Assembly: GCF_035920365.1 (NCBI RefSeq)
Contig: NZ_CP109150.1
Location: 5,208,001 to 5,272,000, forward strand
Source of the DNA: Micromonospora sp. NBC_01740
Lineage (GTDB): Bacteria; Actinomycetota; Actinomycetes; Mycobacteriales; Micromonosporaceae
Reading direction: 5' to 3'
Length of the DNA stretch: 64,000 nucleotides
Made by a program: the position numbers and the translations under genes. Positions 43,788 through 52,343 of this stretch are shown here, piece by piece. Positions within the stretch are counted from its first letter, which is position 1, and every line of letters starts with the position of its first letter. Below the pieces are notes generated by a model. That model did not search any database. It worked only from the letters and a program-made list of their open reading frames with translations, and was not told the DNA's origin.

Positions 43788-45389
43788 GTGGGCAGCGAGG
43801 CGACTCCCGAGGCAGCGACCCGTCGGCCGATGACGACCCGGCGGTGGCTCACTGTCCTGTTGCTGACGATGACCGCCCTGGTCCTGCTCGGCGGGGGCGC
43901 CGGCGCCGCCGCGCTGAGGCACACCGCCGCGGTCTCCAACCACCTCGCCGACCAGGTCGCCCCGGCCAGTACGGCGGTCGGCCAGCTCGACAGCGGCCTG
44001 CTCGCCCAGGCGGCGGCCGTACGCGGCCACGTCGTCACCGCCGACCCGCGCTTCCTCGACGCGTACCGGCGGGGCGTCGAGAGCGAACGCGCGACCATGT
44101 CCCGGCTGCACGAGCTGCTCGCCGGCGAGCCGGAGGCGCTGGCCGACCTGGACCGGGCGCGGCGGCTGGCCGACCGCTGGCGCACCGAGTACGCCGAACG
44201 CCTGGTCGCCTCCCGGCAGGCCGGCGGGACGCCGGAGGAGCTGGCGCCGCTGGTGACCGGGGACGCGGAGACCTTCGCGGCGGTACGCGCCGAGCTGACC
44301 GGGCTGGTCGGCCGCCTCGACGGGATCCGGGACGCCGGCCGGGACGACCTCGACCGGGCCCGGGCGTTGCGGGACCTGACCTTCGTGGCGATCCTGGCGG
44401 CCCTGCTGCTGTGCGGGATCGTCGGATCCGTGCTGGTGCGCACGAGGGTGCTGCGCCCGCTGGACCGGCTGGGCGCCTCGGTGCGGCAGGTGGCCGGCGG
44501 CGACTTCCGGCACCGGCTGCGGCCCGACGGCCCCGCCGACATCGCCCGGCTGACCAGTGACGTGGAGACGATGCGCCGCACCGTGGTGGAGGCGTGGGAG
44601 CGCAGCCAGCACGACCGGGACGCCCTGGAACAGCAGGCGGACGAGCTGCGCCGCTCCAACGAGGACCTGGAGCAGTTCGCGTACGTGGCGTCGCACGATT
44701 TGCAGGAGCCGCTGCGCAAGGTGGCGTCGTTCTGCCAGATGCTGGAGCGCCGCTACACCGACCAGCTCGACGACCGCGCCCGGCAGTACATCGGCTTCGC
44801 CGTCGACGGGGCCAGCCGGATGCAGGAGCTGATAAACGACCTGCTGGCGTTCTCCCGGATCGGCCGGGTCTACGGCGAGCTGCGGGAGGTCGACCTGGCC
44901 GAGGTGTTCGCGCAGGCCGAGTCGAACCTGTCCCGGGCGGTGGACGAGTCCGGCGCGACGATCACCCGCGACCCGCTGCCCACGGTGCGGGGCGAGCCGA
45001 CCCTGCTGACCATGCTCTGGCAGAACCTGCTGGGCAACGCGGTCAAGTTCCGCAGCCCCGACCGGGCGCCGCTGATCCGGGTGACGGTGACGGACACCCC
45101 GCAGGACTGGTCCTTCGCCGTCGAGGACAACGGCATCGGCATCGACCCCCGGTACGCCGAGAAGATCTTCGTCATCTTCCAGCGCCTGCATCCCCGTGGC
45201 ACGTACCCGGGCACCGGCATCGGGCTCGCGGTGTGCAAGAAGGTCGTCGAGTTCCACGGCGGCACGCTGAGCCTGGACGAGGCGTACCGCGACGGGACCC
45301 GCTTCGTGTTCACGATGCCGCGGCTGCCGACGGCGGTCGTACCCGCGCAGCCCAGCGAGCCGGCCGCGGAGTCGGCGGCCGGAGTCTGA
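43788..45389 (+). CDS. Sensor histidine kinase with CHASE3-like sensor and HAMP domain
   Basis: 533 residues from GTG at 43788 (GTG 43779 and ATG 43830 are alternatives). First membrane helix LTVLLLTMTALVLLGGGAGAAAL, then an extracytoplasmic helical sensor of about 150 residues (CHASE3-like), second helix VAILAALLLCGIVGSVLV, HAMP, a coiled segment, and the phospho-acceptor box FAYVASHDLQEPLRKV with its His, followed by N (NLLGNAVKF) and G boxes (DNGIGIDP, GTGIGLAVCKK). It resembles the bacteriophytochrome/Cph1-type or light/stress response HKs that lack a linked regulator; no response-regulator gene is in the window. It is transcribed away from the Ser/Thr kinase. Confidence 0.9.
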   Translation: MGSEATPEAATRRPMTTRRWLTVLLLTMTALVLLGGGAGAAALRHTAAVSNHLADQVAPASTAVGQLDSGLLAQAAAVRGHVVTADPRFLDAYRRGVESERATMSRLHELLAGEPEALADLDRARRLADRWRTEYAERLVASRQAGGTPEELAPLVTGDAETFAAVRAELTGLVGRLDGIRDAGRDDLDRARALRDLTFVAILAALLLCGIVGSVLVRTRVLRPLDRLGASVRQVAGGDFRHRLRPDGPADIARLTSDVETMRRTVVEAWERSQHDRDALEQQADELRRSNEDLEQFAYVASHDLQEPLRKVASFCQMLERRYTDQLDDRARQYIGFAVDGASRMQELINDLLAFSRIGRVYGELREVDLAEVFAQAESNLSRAVDESGATITRDPLPTVRGEPTLLTMLWQNLLGNAVKFRSPDRAPLIRVTVTDTPQDWSFAVEDNGIGIDPRYAEKIFVIFQRLHPRGTYPGTGIGLAVCKKVVEFHGGTLSLDEAYRDGTRFVFTMPRLPTAVVPAQPSEPAAESAAGV

Positions 45390-45410
45390 GGGCCTGCCCG
45401 CCGCCCCGGG

Positions 45411-46265
45411 TCAGGCCTGCGGGCGCCGGTGGCCGTCACCGGGCACCGGCGCGGCGGGTTCCGGCCGCCCGGCCGGCGGGCGCTCCGCCGCCGGTGGCTC
45501 CGCGCCCCGGGTGAACTTGTCGAAGAAGCGCAGCAGCTCCACCGGGAACGGCATCACCAGCGTGCTGTTCTTCTCGGCTGCCACGTCCACCACCGTCTGC
45601 AACAGCCGTAACTGGTAGGCGCCCGGCGTGTTCGCCATCGCCCGGGACGCGTCGGCGAGCCGGCGGGACGCCTGGTACTCGCCGTCGGCGGCGATCACCC
45701 GGGCGCGGCGTTCGCGTTCCGCCTCGGCCTGGCGGGACATCGACCGTTTCATCCCCTCGGGCAGCGCGACGTCCTTGACCTCGACCCGCTCGATCAGCAG
45801 CCCCCACGGCCCCTCCGTCGGCGCGTCGATGACCGCCTTCAGCTCGGCGTTGACCCGGTCCCGGTCGCCGAGCACGGTGTCCAGGTCGGCCTTGCCGATC
45901 ACCGAACGCAGGGCGGTCTGTGCCACCTGGAGCACGGCCGAGGGGTAGTCGCGGACGTTGACCAGAGCCTTCACCGGGTCGACGACCCGGTAGTAGACCA
46001 CCGCGTCGACGGTGAGGGTGACGTTGTCCCGGGTGATCGCCCCCTGCGGAGGCACACCGATGACGGTCGTCTGCATGCTGACCCGGACCATCCGGTCGGC
46101 GACCGGGACGATCAGGCGCAGGCCGGGCTCCCGGACCGGCGTCAGCACCCGGCCGAAGCGGAAGACGACGCCGCGCTGGTACTGCTGCACCAGCCGGACG
46201 CTCAGCGCGCCGACGAGTGCCAGGAGCGCGGCCACGATCACCACGCCGATCACGACCGCTTCCAC
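45411..46265 (-). CDS. Slipin/stomatin-like SPFH (band 7) protein
   Basis: 284 residues from GTG at 46265. One N-terminal membrane helix (VVIGVVIVAALLALVGALSV), then the SPFH domain: YQRGVVFRFGRVL, MQTTVIGVPPQGAITRDNVT, VLQVAQTALRSVIGKADLDTVL, and the coiled stretch RQAEAERERRARVIAADGE. A Pro-rich tail ends the protein. SPFH proteins form membrane-organising rings and often pair with NfeD, which is not adjacent here. It converges with the histidine kinase gene, 21 bp apart. Confidence 0.92.
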   Translation of the reverse strand: MEAVVIGVVIVAALLALVGALSVRLVQQYQRGVVFRFGRVLTPVREPGLRLIVPVADRMVRVSMQTTVIGVPPQGAITRDNVTLTVDAVVYYRVVDPVKALVNVRDYPSAVLQVAQTALRSVIGKADLDTVLGDRDRVNAELKAVIDAPTEGPWGLLIERVEVKDVALPEGMKRSMSRQAEAERERRARVIAADGEYQASRRLADASRAMANTPGAYQLRLLQTVVDVAAEKNSTLVMPFPVELLRFFDKFTRGAEPPAAERPPAGRPEPAAPVPGDGHRRPQA

Positions 46266-46359
46266 GGCACCCCCGATCCGAACGGCTCCCCGGGCCGCCC
46301 CTTTCCCGCTGCGCCGGGAAGTAGTCCCGGCGCAACGGGTGGCCGGCCGGCCCGTCGGA

Positions 46360-47595
46360 TCAGCCGGCCGACCTGCCGCTGCCGGACGGGCGGGCGGCCA
46401 CCAACGCGATCCCGCACGCCGCGACGGCGCTCAGCGGGGCGATCAGGAAGCCGACGGTCACCTCGCCCGCCGCGTCCAGCACCACGCCGGCCACCGCCGC
46501 GCCGCCCGCGCTGCCCACCGAGAACGCCGTCGCCGCCCAGGCGAACGCCTCGGCCACCGTGCCGGTGGGCGCCACGTCGTCGATCGCGACGAAGGCGATG
46601 GTCAGCAGCGCCGGCAGCGCGAGCCCGCTGACCGCCATCAGCGCCAGCATCGCGGGCGGGGCCGGGGTGAGCAGCAACGGCAGGTAGCCGGCGGCGAAGA
46701 CGCCGACCACGCGCGGCAGCGTGGCGTGCCGGCGCAGTCCGCCGAAGCGCACGTAGAGCAGGCCGCCGACCAGCGCCCCGGTGGCCTGCGCGGCGAGCAG
46801 CCAGCCGGCCCAGGACCGGGCCCCGGCCGCCTCGGCGTATCCGGTCGCGGCGACGGTCACGCTCCCCACCGCCGCCCCGACCAGCAGCAGCGCCCCGAGG
46901 ATCAGTCGGAGCCGGCCGGCGCGCAGCGGCCCGGCCCAGTGGCGTACCGCCGGCTCGCCCCGCCAGCGCCGGACCGCGTCGGTCGTGGCGAACCACGCGG
47001 TGCCGGCGGCCTGGAAGCCCGCGGCGGCGGCGAGGCCGCCGGTCGGGCCGGCCAGGCCCACGGCGGCGAGCGTGACCACCGGGCCGAGGATGAAGATCAG
47101 CTCCTGGACGGCGATGTCCAGGGTGTACGCGGTCTGCACCCGGTGTGCGGGGAGCAGGTCGCGCCAGAGCACCCGCAGGCACGACTCGAACGGCGGCGCG
47201 CCAGCCCCGGCCAGGGCGGCGGCGAACACGGTGACCGGCAGGTTGACGTGCGCGGCGGTGAGGGCGAAGCCGATCGTCGACGCCGCCACGGAGAGCCACA
47301 GCACCGGCGGCTGCCGCCAGCGCTGCGCCATCCGGGCGAGCATCGGCTGGCCCACGGCGGTGCCGGCGGTGAACGCGCCGACCAGCAGGCCGGCGACGGT
47401 CAGCGTCATCGTCTCGCGGGCGAAGACGAGCAGGGCCAGCGGTGCCGCGCCGAGCGGGAGCCGGCCGAGCAGGCTGGCCGCCAGGACCCGGGCGGTCTGC
47501 GGCGCCCGGAGCACGGCGAGGGCGGAGGTGTCGGCGGGGTCGACGGGCGGGTGGTCGGCGGGCGGTACGAGTTGGCGGTGATCGGATCCGGGCAT
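46360..47595 (-). CDS. MFS transporter
   Basis: 411 residues with about 12 membrane helices. Typical elements are LAASLLGRLPLGAAPLALLVF in the first helix and the loop between helices 2 and 3 with QPMLARMAQRWRQ. A GGGAG ribosome site lies 9 bases before the ATG. The family is that of small-molecule exporters with unknown cargo. A 94-bp gap separates it from the slipin gene; no partner gene suggests a substrate. Confidence 0.88.
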   Translation of the reverse strand: MPGSDHRQLVPPADHPPVDPADTSALAVLRAPQTARVLAASLLGRLPLGAAPLALLVFARETMTLTVAGLLVGAFTAGTAVGQPMLARMAQRWRQPPVLWLSVAASTIGFALTAAHVNLPVTVFAAALAGAGAPPFESCLRVLWRDLLPAHRVQTAYTLDIAVQELIFILGPVVTLAAVGLAGPTGGLAAAAGFQAAGTAWFATTDAVRRWRGEPAVRHWAGPLRAGRLRLILGALLLVGAAVGSVTVAATGYAEAAGARSWAGWLLAAQATGALVGGLLYVRFGGLRRHATLPRVVGVFAAGYLPLLLTPAPPAMLALMAVSGLALPALLTIAFVAIDDVAPTGTVAEAFAWAATAFSVGSAGGAAVAGVVLDAAGEVTVGFLIAPLSAVAACGIALVAARPSGSGRSAG

Positions 47596-47884
47596 GACTG
47601 AGCGCTCCCAAGCGTGGCGGAGATGGACCGGTGGGCGGCGGAGTGCCGGGCCGGTCAGGGAACGTAGTCGGAGCGATCGTGGCCGTCGCCGTAGAGCGGG
47701 AGGTCCGGGGTGATCCAGAGACCGTGCGCGGCGGCGACGGCGTGCGACGGGATCACGCTGGACAGTCTAGACCCGAACGCCGCCACCGGTGGGGGCCAGC
47801 CGCGCCGGATTGGCCCTGGCCACCGCGCCGACCGGCCCCCCTACGATGACGGCCCACGACTCGCCGCACCGCCGGGAGGACGTC

Positions 47885-48577
47885 ATGCGGGAGCGCTTCG
47901 CCGACCTGTCCACGCCGCTGATCGCCGACGCCTGCGTACGCCTCGGCGTGCCCCCGCGCGCGGCGCCGGCCGGGATCCGGGCGGTCGTGCCCGGTCACCG
48001 CCTCGTGGGCCGGGCACTGCCGGTGCGCCACCACGGCAGCGTGGACGTCTTCCTGGAGGCGTACGAGAACGCGATCCCGGGCGACGTGCTCGTGATCGAC
48101 AACGGCGGCCGGAGCGACGAGGCGTGCGTCGGGGACCTGGCGGTGCTGGAGGGCGTCGCGGCCGGCATCGCCGGGCTCGTCGTCTGGGGCCTGCACCGGG
48201 ACACGCCCGAGCTGGTGGAGATCGACCTGCCCGTCTTCAGCTACGGCAGCCTCCCGGCGGGCCCGGCCCGCCTCGACGCGCGGGAGCCGGAGACGCTCAC
48301 CAGCGCCCGGGTCGGGCCGCACGTGGTGACCGCCGACGACCTCGTCGTCGCCGACGACGACGGGGTGCTGTTCGTGCCCGCCGCACGGGCCGCGGAGCTG
48401 TTCGCGGCGGCGGAGCGCATCGGGACCGTCGAGCGGGTCCAGGCGCGGCGGATCCGCGCCGGGGAGACGCTGCGGGAGCAGACCGCCTTCGCCGACTACC
48501 TGGCCCGCCGCGCCGCCGACCCCGCCCACACCTTCCGGCAGCACCTGCGGCAGGTCGGCGGGGCGATCGAGGAGTGA
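47885..48577 (+). CDS. RraA-family protein (HMG/CHA aldolase-like)
   Basis: 230 residues from ATG at 47885, chosen because GGGAGGA stands just upstream; an in-frame ATG at 47846 is the alternative. The family core GDVLVIDNGGRSDEACVGDLAVLEG, split by a short gap from GLVVWGLHRDTPEL, contains the G-x(20)-R-D motif of 4-hydroxy-4-methyl-2-oxoglutarate/4-carboxy-4-hydroxy-2-oxoadipate aldolases. Other family members inhibit RNase E or lack a known reaction. A hairpin overlapping its stop closes the gene before the riboswitch region. Confidence 0.88.
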   Translation: MRERFADLSTPLIADACVRLGVPPRAAPAGIRAVVPGHRLVGRALPVRHHGSVDVFLEAYENAIPGDVLVIDNGGRSDEACVGDLAVLEGVAAGIAGLVVWGLHRDTPELVEIDLPVFSYGSLPAGPARLDAREPETLTSARVGPHVVTADDLVVADDDGVLFVPAARAAELFAAAERIGTVERVQARRIRAGETLREQTAFADYLARRAADPAHTFRQHLRQVGGAIEE

Positions 48578-48606
48578 CCACCCGAAGGCGCGCGTGAGGG
48601 TGGTCA
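48575..48606 (+). terminator. Terminator overlapping the RraA-family stop codon
   Basis: TGACCACCC (48575-48583) pairs perfectly with GGGTGGTCA (48598-48606), loop 14 nt. The left arm includes the stop codon. No U-run follows. Confidence 0.55.
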
Positions 48607-48613
48607 TAGCGGC

Positions 48614-48644
48614 TGGACGCCCCACCGTGGCGGGCTGCTAGCCT
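48614..48644 (+). promoter_or_regulatory. Candidate promoter for the riboswitch transcript
   Basis: TGGACG (48614-48619), 19 nt, TAGCCT (48639-48644). The predicted start near 48651 is just before the first base pair of the riboswitch. Confidence 0.4.
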
Positions 48645-48652
48645 CGTCGGCA

Positions 48653-48768
48653 GGTCATGAGCGCCAGCGTCAAGCCCCGGCTCGCTGGCCGGCAACCCTC
48701 GTCCGCGCAGGGGTGCCCCGGGTGAGGACCAGGCACCGGAGCAGCTCCGGTGCAAGCGCGGCCTGGTT
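48653..48768 (+). ncRNA. SAM-IV riboswitch
   Basis: The conserved actinobacterial SAM-IV order is visible: GGTCATGAGCGCCAGCGTCA, AAGCCCCGGC, GCTGGCCGGCAACCCTC, GCAGGGGTGCC and GGGTGAGGACC. GGTC (48653-48656) pairs with GACC (48727-48730) to close P1. A following element has CCAGGC (48729-48734) pairing with GCCTGG (48761-48766) around a hairpin at 48733-48753. SAM-IV RNAs bind S-adenosylmethionine and shut off sulphur or methionine genes when SAM is abundant. The genes downstream encode a family-3 amino-acid importer, so methionine or cystine uptake is the likely target. Confidence 0.85.
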
Positions 48769-48795
48769 CCCAGGTCGTCCCGACCGAGGAGAGCC

Positions 48796-48927
48796 ATGCC
48801 CGTCCGCATCTGCGCCCCACCGGCGGTCCCCGCCGTGGCCCCGGCGTCGCCGGCGCTGATCCGGCGCCGCCACATCGACATGATGCGGGTCTGCGCCACC
48901 TCCTGTCGCCCCGGCGACGCGCGCTAG
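48796..48927 (+). CDS. Short leader peptide (RRHIDMMRV type)
   Basis: 43 residues, too short for an ordinary gene call. GAGGAGAG stands just before the ATG. The C-terminal half LIRRRHIDMMRVCATSCRP matches the pattern of leader peptides found ahead of sulphur and cysteine genes in actinomycetes (RRH-I/V-D-L/M-x-R-V with late Cys). Cys codons are 6, 33 and 37, the last two near the end of the reading frame. It lies between the SAM-IV riboswitch and the importer genes, so translation of its Cys codons may report cysteinyl-tRNA supply. A direct repeat and hairpins around its end are described below. Confidence 0.7.
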   Translation: MPVRICAPPAVPAVAPASPALIRRRHIDMMRVCATSCRPGDAR

Positions 48928-49013
48928 CCGCGCCACCCCTTCTTTCCCGCACCATTCCAGCGGTACGCCCATCGGGCGCACCGTCGGCGACGCGCGCCCC
49001 GTGCCCGTCGCCG
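48905..49013 (+). promoter_or_regulatory. Attenuator-like competing hairpins
   Basis: GTCGCC (48905-48910) can pair with GGCGAC (48913-48918) inside the leader ORF, over its last Cys codon. A 13-bp direct repeat CGGCGACGCGCGC occurs at 48912-48924 and again at 48985-48997; the second copy can pair with CGTCGCCG (49006-49013). Because the two copies are identical, alternative pairings exclude one another. Confidence 0.45.
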
Positions 49014-49036
49014 CAGACACCTCATCGGAGACACCT

Positions 49037-49891
49037 GTGCGATTCCTTTCCTCCCTCACCCGGGCCGCCGCCCTCGGCGTGGCCGCCGTCCTCGCCGCCA
49101 CCACCCTGACCGCCTGCGGCGACGACGCGGCCGGCGCGGCCGACAACCCGTACGGCCTGCTCCAGCCGGGCGTGCTGCGCACCGGCACGCTCACCGACGC
49201 CCCGCCGAACGTCTACCTCAAGGACGGCAAGTTCACCGGCTTCGACAACGACCTGCTCGTCGCGGTCGCCGGGAAGGTCGGCCTGAAGGTGGAGTTCGTC
49301 GGCACCGACTTCTCCGCGCTGCTCTCCCAGGTCAACAACCGCAAGTTCGACGTCGGCAGCTCCTCGATCACGATCACGGAGGCGCGCAGGAAGACCGTCG
49401 ACTTCGGCAACGGCTACGACTTCGGCCACTTCGGACTCGACGTGCCGGCCGGCTCGTCGATCAGCGGCTTCGACCAGCTCGCCGGCAAGCGGGTCGTGGT
49501 CGTGCAGGGCACCGTCCAGGACGACTACGCCACCGGCGAGGGGCTCGACCCGGTCCGGGTGCCCGACTACAACGGCGCGATCAACCAGCTCAAGGCCGGC
49601 ACGGCCGACGCCTGGATCGCCCCCGCCGAGATCGGCGACAAGTCGGCCGCCGACAGCGCCGGCAAGATCACCGTGGCGGCCAAGCTGCTCAGCCCGGCCC
49701 CGACGGCGTACGCGTTCGCCAAGGGCAACGACAAGCTGCGCGAGGCGCTCGACAAGGGCCTCGACGAGGTGATCGCGGACGGCACGTGGAGCCGCCTGCA
49801 GGCCCAGTACTACCCGGGCCGCCCGATCCCGGCCGACTTCAAGCCGGGCAGCGGCACGGTCGCGGTGCCGTCGGCGTCGGCCACCTCCTGA
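49037..49891 (+). CDS. Amino-acid ABC transporter substrate-binding lipoprotein (family 3)
   Basis: 284 residues from GTG at 49037, with GGAG six bases ahead. Lipoprotein signal with lipobox LTAC, then a family 3 binding domain: GVLRTGTLTDAPPNVYLKDG, FTGFDNDLLVAVAGKVGL and KTVDFGNGYDFGHFGLDV. Family 3 proteins bind amino acids such as glutamine, cystine or methionine. The upstream SAM-IV riboswitch and Cys-type leader favour cystine, cysteine or methionine. It is the first of three importer genes. Confidence 0.9.
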   Translation: MRFLSSLTRAAALGVAAVLAATTLTACGDDAAGAADNPYGLLQPGVLRTGTLTDAPPNVYLKDGKFTGFDNDLLVAVAGKVGLKVEFVGTDFSALLSQVNNRKFDVGSSSITITEARRKTVDFGNGYDFGHFGLDVPAGSSISGFDQLAGKRVVVVQGTVQDDYATGEGLDPVRVPDYNGAINQLKAGTADAWIAPAEIGDKSAADSAGKITVAAKLLSPAPTAYAFAKGNDKLREALDKGLDEVIADGTWSRLQAQYYPGRPIPADFKPGSGTVAVPSASATS

Positions 49892-49931
49892 GACGTACGG
49901 ACGACGAGCGAGCGGGGCGGTAGGAGCGACG

Positions 49932-50711
49932 ATGGATCCGTTGAGCACCCTGTGGGAGACCTTCTTCGACTGGGACTCCATGCGCGAGGCGCTGCCCGAG
50001 ATGCTGACGGTGGGGCTGCCCAACACGCTGATCCTGGCGATCTCCGCCGCCCTACTCGGCTCGGTGCTGGGCATGGCGCTGGCCGTCGCGGGCATCTCGC
50101 GTACCCGATGGTTGCGGTGGCCGGCGCGGGTCTACACCGACGTGTTCCGCGGATTACCCGCCGCGGCGACGATCCTGCTCATCGGCGTCGGCCTGGCGCC
50201 GCTGGGCATGCAGGTGTGGGGGCCCAACCCGTATCCCCTGGGCATCCTGGCGCTGTCGCTGATCGCGGCGGCCTACATCGGCGAGATCTTCCGCTCCGGC
50301 ATCCAGTCGGTGGAGGCCGCCCAGTTGGAGGGGGCCCGGGCGCTGGGCCTGTCCTGGGGCGAGGCGATGCGCCTGGTGATCGTGCCGCAGGGGATCCGGC
50401 GGGTGCTGCCGGCCTGGGTGAACCAGCTGATCGCGCTCATCAAGGACTCCAGCCTGGTCTACTTCCTCGGCCTGCTGGCCAGCCAGCGGGAGCTGTTCCG
50501 GATCGGGCAGGACTACGCGGCTAACACCGGCAACCAGTCGGCGCTGCTGCTGGCCGGGCTGTTCTACCTGACGCTGACGGTTCCGCTGACGCACGCCGTC
50601 AACTGGATCGACCGGCGACTGCGGCACGGCCGGCAGGCCACCGCGCCCGCTGACGGCGACGACGACCTCGACCTGGCGCTGCCGGGCGCGGCGGGAGGGA
50701 ACCAGCGATGA
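49932..50711 (+). CDS. Amino-acid ABC transporter permease (HisM/GlnP-like)
   Basis: 259 residues with about five membrane helices and the family-specific loop YIGEIFRSGIQSVEAAQLEGARALGLSWGEAMRLVIVPQ. A GGAG sits before the ATG. The C-terminal tail (DGDDDLDLALPGAAGG) is acidic. Only one permease gene is present, so the channel is presumably a homodimer. Its stop overlaps the ATPase start by ATGA. Confidence 0.92.
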   Translation: MDPLSTLWETFFDWDSMREALPEMLTVGLPNTLILAISAALLGSVLGMALAVAGISRTRWLRWPARVYTDVFRGLPAAATILLIGVGLAPLGMQVWGPNPYPLGILALSLIAAAYIGEIFRSGIQSVEAAQLEGARALGLSWGEAMRLVIVPQGIRRVLPAWVNQLIALIKDSSLVYFLGLLASQRELFRIGQDYAANTGNQSALLLAGLFYLTLTVPLTHAVNWIDRRLRHGRQATAPADGDDDLDLALPGAAGGNQR

Positions 50712-51451
50712 GCATCGACACGACGACCTCGGTGAGCCTGAGCGTCCGCGACGTGCACCTGGCCTTCGGGTCGCACCGGGTGCTGCGCGGGGTGGACCTG
50801 GACGTGGCGCGCGGGGCGACAGCCTGCGTGATCGGCCCGTCCGGGTCGGGCAAGTCCACCCTGCTGCGCACGATCAACCGGCTGATCGAGCCCGACCGCG
50901 GCGACGTGCTGCTGGACGGGCGCAGCGTGCTGGCCGACGACCCGGACGCCCTGCGGCAGCGGATCGGCATGGTCTTCCAGCAGTTCAACCTCTTCCCGCA
51001 CATGAGCGTGCTGCGCAACGTCACCCTCGCGCTGCGCCGCATCCGCAAGCTCGGCGAGGACGAGGCGGTGGCCGTCGCCCGCGAGCACCTCGAGCTGGTG
51101 GGGCTGGCGGCCAAGGCCGACGCCCGCCCGGCGCACCTGTCGGGCGGGCAGCAGCAGCGGGTCGCGATCGCCCGTGCGCTGGCGTTGCGCCCGCAGGTGA
51201 TGCTCTTCGACGAGGCGACCTCCGCCCTGGACCCGGAGCTGGTCAAGGGCGTGCTCGGGCTGATGGCCGAACTGTCCGCCGGGGGCATGACGATGGTGGT
51301 GGTCACCCACGAGATGGGGTTCGCCCGCGAGGTCGCCGACACCGTGGCGTTCATGGACCGCGGCGTGGTGCTGGAGGCCGGCGAGCCGGCCGCGATCTTC
51401 GAGCGGGCCGAGCACCCCCGGCTGCGCCGATTCCTCTCCCAGGTGCTCTAG
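50708..51451 (+). CDS. Amino-acid ABC transporter ATP-binding protein (GlnQ-like)
   Basis: 247 residues with Walker A GPSGSGKST, Q-loop MVFQQFNLFPHMSVL, signature LSGGQQQRVAIARAL, Walker B VMLFDEATSALDPE and switch His in VVTHEMGFA. QFNLFPH is typical of polar amino-acid importers. It completes the three-gene unit with the binding protein and permease, and converges with the APH-like gene. Confidence 0.93.
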   Translation: MSIDTTTSVSLSVRDVHLAFGSHRVLRGVDLDVARGATACVIGPSGSGKSTLLRTINRLIEPDRGDVLLDGRSVLADDPDALRQRIGMVFQQFNLFPHMSVLRNVTLALRRIRKLGEDEAVAVAREHLELVGLAAKADARPAHLSGGQQQRVAIARALALRPQVMLFDEATSALDPELVKGVLGLMAELSAGGMTMVVVTHEMGFAREVADTVAFMDRGVVLEAGEPAAIFERAEHPRLRRFLSQVL

Positions 51452-51505
51452 CGCCGAGCCGGTCACGTCGGTGGACCGACCCGTCCGGTGCCGTGGGTCT
51501 CGTCC

Positions 51506-52207
51506 TCAACGCGTGGGAAGGCTCCGCAGTTCCTCGGTGAGCTGTTCGAGGTACTCGGGCGGCCCGGCCTCGGCGAACCACAGCCAGAGTTCGGCGGCGT
51601 GGATCGGCAACCAGGCCCGGACCATGGCCGGGTCAGCTCCGTAGCCCTCGACGAGGACGTCGAACGACCGTGGGTCCTTGCGCGCGGCGCCCCAGGCCGC
51701 ACGCGACAGTTCTCGGAGCGGGTCGCCGAGGTGGGCCGCCTCCCAGTCGACGACCGCCGTGATGTCGCCGTTCGCGGCGAGGAGGTTTCCGTCGGTCCAG
51801 TCGCCGTGACAGAACACCGGGCGACTGGCCGGTGGAACGGCGAACGGCAGCGGGGGGCCGCCGGCTTCGCGGTAGCGACGGACGATCAGCGCATCGTCCG
51901 GCGCGGCCGGCAGCCCGTCGGGTGGCGGCAGCTCGTGGAGCCGACGGAGCAGTGCCGCCGAGGCACGCAGCCCGTCGAGTCGCACGTCGGCGTTCTCGCT
52001 GTCCAGTCGTTCACCCGGCATGAGCGTCATGAGGATCGAGCCCGGCCCCACCTCGACGAGTTCGGGAACCGGCATGCCCGTGTCGGCGAGCGCCCGCAGG
52101 GCGAGCACCTCCGTGTCGTGGCGGGAGGGTTGCGTCATCCGCTTCTCGACCAGCCGGCGCCCCTCGCGCTCCACCAGCCGGACGTGACCGACCGCTCCCT
52201 GCCGCAT
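51506..52207 (-). CDS. Aminoglycoside-phosphotransferase-family kinase-like protein
   Basis: 233 residues from ATG at 52207, with CAGGAT ending 6 bases upstream, so a leaderless message is likely. APH-fold features: the ATP-binding strand RLVEKRM, the catalytic CHGDWTDGNLLA (H-G-D-x-x-x-x-N), and VVDWEAAHLGDPLREL with the metal-binding Asp. APH-fold proteins phosphorylate antibiotics, choline, homoserine or small alcohols; the substrate here is not readable, and a resistance role should not be assumed. It diverges from a PGRP amidase gene. Confidence 0.85.
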   Translation of the reverse strand: MRQGAVGHVRLVEREGRRLVEKRMTQPSRHDTEVLALRALADTGMPVPELVEVGPGSILMTLMPGERLDSENADVRLDGLRASAALLRRLHELPPPDGLPAAPDDALIVRRYREAGGPPLPFAVPPASRPVFCHGDWTDGNLLAANGDITAVVDWEAAHLGDPLRELSRAAWGAARKDPRSFDVLVEGYGADPAMVRAWLPIHAAELWLWFAEAGPPEYLEQLTEELRSLPTR

Positions 52208-52343
52208 CCCGCCATCCTGCCAGGCGCGGAAGGCTGGCGTACCGCCGAGTCTTGGCAATATCCTCCACTGCACACGCGATGCCTGGAGTTCCTTTTCACG
52301 GGGCCGCCCCCGCCCCCACCTCCGGCCGCAGAGGAGAGACGCC

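Noticed and set aside
43557..45257. Long minus-strand open frame continuous with the Ser/Thr kinase frame
   Set aside because: It is antisense to the histidine kinase, has no recognisable motif and no ribosome site. The kinase fold begins at GTG 43556.
51506..52207. Aminoglycoside resistance gene
   Set aside because: The APH fold is shared with many metabolic kinases, and nothing around the gene suggests antibiotic production or resistance.
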